Positions 61,601-64,000 of a stretch of DNA of 64,000 bases are shown here, piece by piece (the stretch's first letter is position 1; each line of letters starts with the position of its first letter). Position numbers and translations under genes: made by a program. Source of the stretch: Virgibacillus sp. 7505 (GTDB lineage: Bacteria > Bacillota > Bacilli > Bacillales > Amphibacillaceae). Under the pieces are notes generated by a model. It searched no databases and had not been told where the DNA came from. It saw only the letters and a program-made list of their open reading frames with translations. The DNA lies in assembly GCF_002272135.1 (NCBI RefSeq), contig NZ_NPBF01000027.1, positions 100,014 through 164,013 on the forward strand, read 5' to 3'.

Positions 61601-64000
61601 AGAACATCGCAACGGTAACTGGAGACAATGTAGATACGCCAGATGAGCCGAAGACGGATATAACAGTCGATCCGAAGGACCCTGCGACAGAGTCCGATAA
61701 ATCCTTTAGCATTGCTGAAAAAGGGGAAGGGAACACGGACGCGGAACATGCGGAAGTGGGAGATACCCTAACGTATAAGATCCAGACGCGTAATACCATC
61801 GAAGACAGCTTGATCCAGAATCTGAACATCACAGATACAGTTCCGGAAGGATTGGAATATGTTGCGGATTCGCTGAAAGTAGACGGCGAAGCAGTGACGG
61901 ATGAAGAGGATGAAGATAAAGGACAGGCAGTGAATGGCGACATTCTTGGTACGTTTGGAGATGTCACCGATACGGAATGGCACACAGTTGAATTCCAAGT
62001 GAAAGTAATGCCGGGACAGGCGAGCAAGGATATTCAGAATGTGGCCACTGTATCCGGGGACAACCTCGACACACCGGATAAACCGGAAGAAGAAGTCAAG
62101 GTATACCCACGTATACCCGTTCTTGAGTCAAAGAAAACCTCTATGAACCTAGATTCTGAAAAAGAAGTTTTCGAAGTGGGAGATACAGTTGTGTATACCA
62201 TCCAGACACGGAATATAGTATCTGATAGTCTGGCAGAAAATCTTAAGATTTCCGATGTCATTCCGGCAGGGTTGACATACGTTGATGGTAGTCTGATTGT
62301 AAGTGATAACGGTGTCGGTAATGCAGTGAATGGCACAGTCACTGCCAATTTTGGGAATGTACCGGATACCGGCTGGCGTACCGTTACATTCCAGGCGAAG
62401 ATTGAATCCGGCCAGTCCGGCAAGAAAATCGAAAACGTGGCTTCTGTAACAGGAGACAACGTGGAAACACCAAATGAGCCGAAGACGGATATAACAGTGG
62501 ATCCGAAGGAACCAAAACTGGAATCCGACAAATCATTCAGTATTGCTGAAAAAGCAGATGGAAATACGGATACGGAACATGCGGAAGTAGGAGATACCCT
62601 AACGTATAAAATCCAGACACGTAATATCATCGAAGACAGCTTGATCCAGAATCTTACCATCAGTGATACCATTCCGGAAGGATTGGAATACATTGCGGGA
62701 ACGTTGATCATAGACGGAGAAGCAGTGACAGATGGAGAAGATGAGGACACAGGACAGGCAGTGAATGGCGATATCCTTGGTTTGTTCGGTGATATAACTG
62801 ATACGGAATGGCACACAGTGGAATTCCAAGTAAAGGTATTGCCAGGACAAGCAAGCAAGGATATTCAGAACGTGGCAACAGTATCTGGTGATAATATCGA
62901 AACACCAGATAAACCAGAAGAAGAAGTGAAGGTATATCCACGAATACCTGATCTCGAATCCGAGAAAACAGCGACGAACCTGGAAGCAGACAAGGAAGCG
63001 TATGAAGTGGGAGACACGGTTGTGTATACAATCAAATCCCGCAACACCGTTTCTGATAGTCTGGTAGAGAACTTCGTCATTACCGATGAGCTGCCAGATG
63101 GCCTAAGCTTCGTGGAAGGAAGTCTGAAAGCGAGCGAAGGCGGTAATGCAAGCTTTGAGAATGGAAAAATCACGGCCAATTTCGGTAACGTAAGTGACAC
63201 CGAATGGCGTACCGTGACATTCCAAGCGAAGATTGAATCTGGCGAGTCCGGCAAGGAAATCCAAAACGTGGCTTCAATAACAGGAGACAACGTGGAAACA
63301 CCAGATGATCCGAAGACGGATATCACAGTGGATCCGAAGGACCCTGCGACAGAGTCCGATAAATCCTTTAGCATTGCTAAAAAAGGGGAAGGGAACACGG
63401 ACGCAGAACATGCGGAAGTGGGAGATACCCTAACGTACAAGATTCAGACGCGCAATACCATCGAAGACAGCTTGATCCAGAATCTAAGCATCACTGATAC
63501 CATTCCGGAAGGATTGGAATACATTGCGGGAACGTTGAAAGTAGACGGAGAAGCAGTGACGGATGAAGAAGATGAGGACAAAGGGCAAGCAGTGAATGGC
63601 GATATCCTTGGTACGTTCGGTGATATCACCGATATAGAATGGCACACAGTAGAGTTCCAAGTAATATTACTGCCAGGCCAAGCAAGCAAGGATATCCAGA
63701 ATATAGCAACAGTATCTGGGGATAATATTGAAACACCAGATAAACCAGAAGAAGAAGTGAAGGTATACCCGCGTGTACCGGATCTCGAATCCGAGAAAAC
63801 AGCAACGAACTTAGATGGAGACAAAGAAGGGTATGAAGTAGGCGACACGATTGTGTATACAATCAAATCTCGCAATACCGTTTCTGATAGTCTGGTAGAA
63901 AACTTCGTAATCAGCGATGAGCTGCCGGAAGGCTTAAGCTTTGTAGACGGAAGTCTGGAAGCAAGCAATGGCGGTAAAGTAAGCTTTGAGGGTGGAAAAG
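58651..64000 (+). CDS. Very large secreted repeat protein (DUF11-type repeats), 3' partial
   Basis: Starts at GTG 58651, 7 nt after AAAGGAGG. The frame is stop-free for over 1,780 codons and continues beyond the window. The signal peptide is basic (KLSKRIRESFNK) then hydrophobic, with cleavage after VYA at about residue 39. Two copies of a module follow (from about residue 57 and residue 396). Each has a beta-sandwich with NGSFEE, VPGW, then FLGTEPC, and then a DUF11-like domain (AEKxVxPxG, GDELTYEV). From residue 730 on lie tandem 277-residue units, each two DUF11-like halves (EVGDTLTYKIQTRN and EVGDT-VYTI). It is very acidic and probably cell-surface adhesive. The C-terminal anchor is outside the window. 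Confidence 0.88.
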   Translation, partial: MKLSKRIRESFNKSLIGFFIILLAVSGIFPYFSSAPVYAEGTVAPQESGNTIEAAAENPEIPDTCPAPMALINGSFEEPEGPGTYDNSIAGGGYYYADTVPGWQTTDVNRTPRGIIQIMDPARPSTIPSNTPNKENLTSRFAELNADTNSMLYQELPTTPGQTIYWRIKHRGWSGVDTMSVNIGSVTADPFNTTPEIKRISTGTTWETYTGTYTVPAGQTTTRFGFKAISTSTGALAFGNYLDDIFLGTEPCVVAEKTVSPGGDVFAGDELTYEVNVKNNGGDIAADAVFEDAIPEGTEYVPGSMNLLNGSDTVSLTDANDEDAGVFDGNKIRVELGDVQNTTNTPDGITVQFKVKTLSSHAGETVANKANIQYQNLLVNESELTESNEVTTNILENPEFPDTCAAPVALLNGSFEEGPDYGSYNGNFGFREAEVPGWLTTDDARGEKLIEIWDYQRNYPANTVRTYPKPPDGNRYAELNAYEAGMLYQDVETTPGQTLYWRLSHMGRLGVDTMQLRIGAATDSPYDATAQEQMTDGNTAWGTYTGTYKVPAGQTVTRFGFEAISSAGGNIAAGNFLDDIFLGTEPCVVAEKSVAPEGEVNAGDELTYEVTTKNSGGDVAADAVFEDAIPEGTEYVPGSLKLVNGSDTVSLTDADDDDAGVFDGSKVKVELGDVQNTTTSPDGITVQFKVKALSSHAGETVANKANIQYQNLLTNESESTESNEVTTPIGYKDPVTESDKSFSITEKADGNTDAEHAEVGDTLTYKIQTRNTIDDSTIQNLTITDTIPEGLEYIADTLKVDGEAVTDVEDEDKGQVVDSDILGAFGDVTDTEWHTVEFQVKVLPGQASKDIQNVATVSGDNLETPDKPEEIVNVYPRVPDFEAEKTAKNLADNKEVYEVGDTIVYTIKARNPVSDSLLENFVISDELPEGLSFVDGSLEVSDGGSGSFEGGKITANFGNVTDTEWRTVTFQAKIESGQSGKKIENIATVTGDNVDTPDEPKTDITVDPKDPATESDKSFSIAEKGEGNTDAEHAEVGDTLTYKIQTRNTIEDSLIQNLNITDTVPEGLEYVADSLKVDGEAVTDEEDEDKGQAVNGDILGTFGDVTDTEWHTVEFQVKVMPGQASKDIQNVATVSGDNLDTPDKPEEEVKVYPRIPVLESKKTSMNLDSEKEVFEVGDTVVYTIQTRNIVSDSLAENLKISDVIPAGLTYVDGSLIVSDNGVGNAVNGTVTANFGNVPDTGWRTVTFQAKIESGQSGKKIENVASVTGDNVETPNEPKTDITVDPKEPKLESDKSFSIAEKADGNTDTEHAEVGDTLTYKIQTRNIIEDSLIQNLTISDTIPEGLEYIAGTLIIDGEAVTDGEDEDTGQAVNGDILGLFGDITDTEWHTVEFQVKVLPGQASKDIQNVATVSGDNIETPDKPEEEVKVYPRIPDLESEKTATNLEADKEAYEVGDTVVYTIKSRNTVSDSLVENFVITDELPDGLSFVEGSLKASEGGNASFENGKITANFGNVSDTEWRTVTFQAKIESGESGKEIQNVASITGDNVETPDDPKTDITVDPKDPATESDKSFSIAKKGEGNTDAEHAEVGDTLTYKIQTRNTIEDSLIQNLSITDTIPEGLEYIAGTLKVDGEAVTDEEDEDKGQAVNGDILGTFGDITDIEWHTVEFQVILLPGQASKDIQNIATVSGDNIETPDKPEEEVKVYPRVPDLESEKTATNLDGDKEGYEVGDTIVYTIKSRNTVSDSLVENFVISDELPEGLSFVDGSLEASNGGKVSFEGGK
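58819..60837 (+). repeat. Two-copy roughly 1.0-kb module in the surface gene
   Basis: The unit starting ENPEIPDTC (58819) recurs as ENPEFPDTC (59836). The copies are 1017 and 1002 bp and end alike in AHAGETVANKANIQYQNLL. The first halves differ more than the DUF11 halves. Confidence 0.8.
60838..64000 (+). repeat. Tandem 831-bp repeat array in the surface gene
   Basis: Copies start at about 60838, 61669, 62500 and 63331, exactly 831 bp (277 codons) apart; the fourth is cut by the window edge. Each starts near DPKDPATESDKSFSI and carries two halves, one with EHAEVGDTLTYKIQTRN and one with VYTIK-RN and FVISDELPEG. Long stretches are nearly identical at nucleotide level. Confidence 0.9.

Noticed and set aside
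59370..63968. Series of long minus-strand open frames opposite the giant surface gene
   Set aside because: They are repeated with the 831-bp unit, have no ribosome sites, and are Ser/Thr/Pro-rich in the way expected from antisense of Asp/Glu/Thr-rich codons.

Overview
The window is low-to-moderate GC, with strong AGGAGG-type ribosome binding sites, many factor-independent terminators, a T-box, Spx/MecA/CoiA and spore coat genes. This points to an endospore-forming member of the Bacillaceae. Gene order over about 3.2-38 kb follows Bacillus subtilis in three blocks: yitU-yitV-yitW; fabF-yjbA-trpS-oppABCDF-yjbC-spx-mecA-coiA-pepF-yjbH-yjbI-yjbK-yjbM-nadK-rluD-like-prpE; and yjcF-yjcG-yjcH. The breaks between blocks and the accessory genes exclude B. 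subtilis itself. A halotolerant relative such as Terribacillus is a guess, not something the sequence proves.

Layout. 0-3.2 kb: a 5'-truncated hybrid sensor kinase. 3.2-7.4 kb: the yit genes and several small proteins. 7.5-31.9 kb: the conserved core, covering fatty acid elongation (fabF), tryptophanyl-tRNA synthetase under a T-box, the five-gene oligopeptide importer, the Spx/MecA/YjbH proteolysis-control group, CoiA, PepF, the alarmone synthetase YjbM, NAD kinase, PrpE and a RodA/FtsW protein. 32-36.3 kb: the Mg2+ transporter MgtE followed by a sporulation group (CotO, a CotY/CotZ-like protein and a His/Asp-rich protein) with sigma-K-like promoters. 36.3-38.1 kb: yjcFGH. 38.2-41.2 kb: small accessory genes and a cold-shock gene.

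41.6-49.8 kb is the most coherent accessory module. A sigma-54-type promoter precedes a mannose-family PTS permease (IIA, IIB, IIC, IID) and a double-SIS sugar-phosphate enzyme. These are followed by a LevR-type sigma-54 activator, a second HPr and, convergently, rpoN itself. Promoter, activator, phosphocarrier and sigma factor are therefore all encoded together.

50.0-54.7 kb begins with tRNA-Val(GAC). A 44-bp stretch just after the tRNA terminator recurs imperfectly at 54.6 kb, and the genes between the two copies (a large glycosidase-like protein, two CotF-family coat proteins and a royal-jelly/yellow-family beta-propeller) look like an inserted island. 54.8-58.1 kb holds an ECF sigma factor with its membrane anti-sigma factor, an acetyltransferase and a MarR regulator. 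From 58.65 kb to the right edge runs one very large secreted repeat protein, open at the window end. It has two copies of a roughly 335-residue module and then at least 3.8 tandem copies of an exact 831-bp unit.

All protein assignments come from reading motifs, lengths and gene order; no database search was run.
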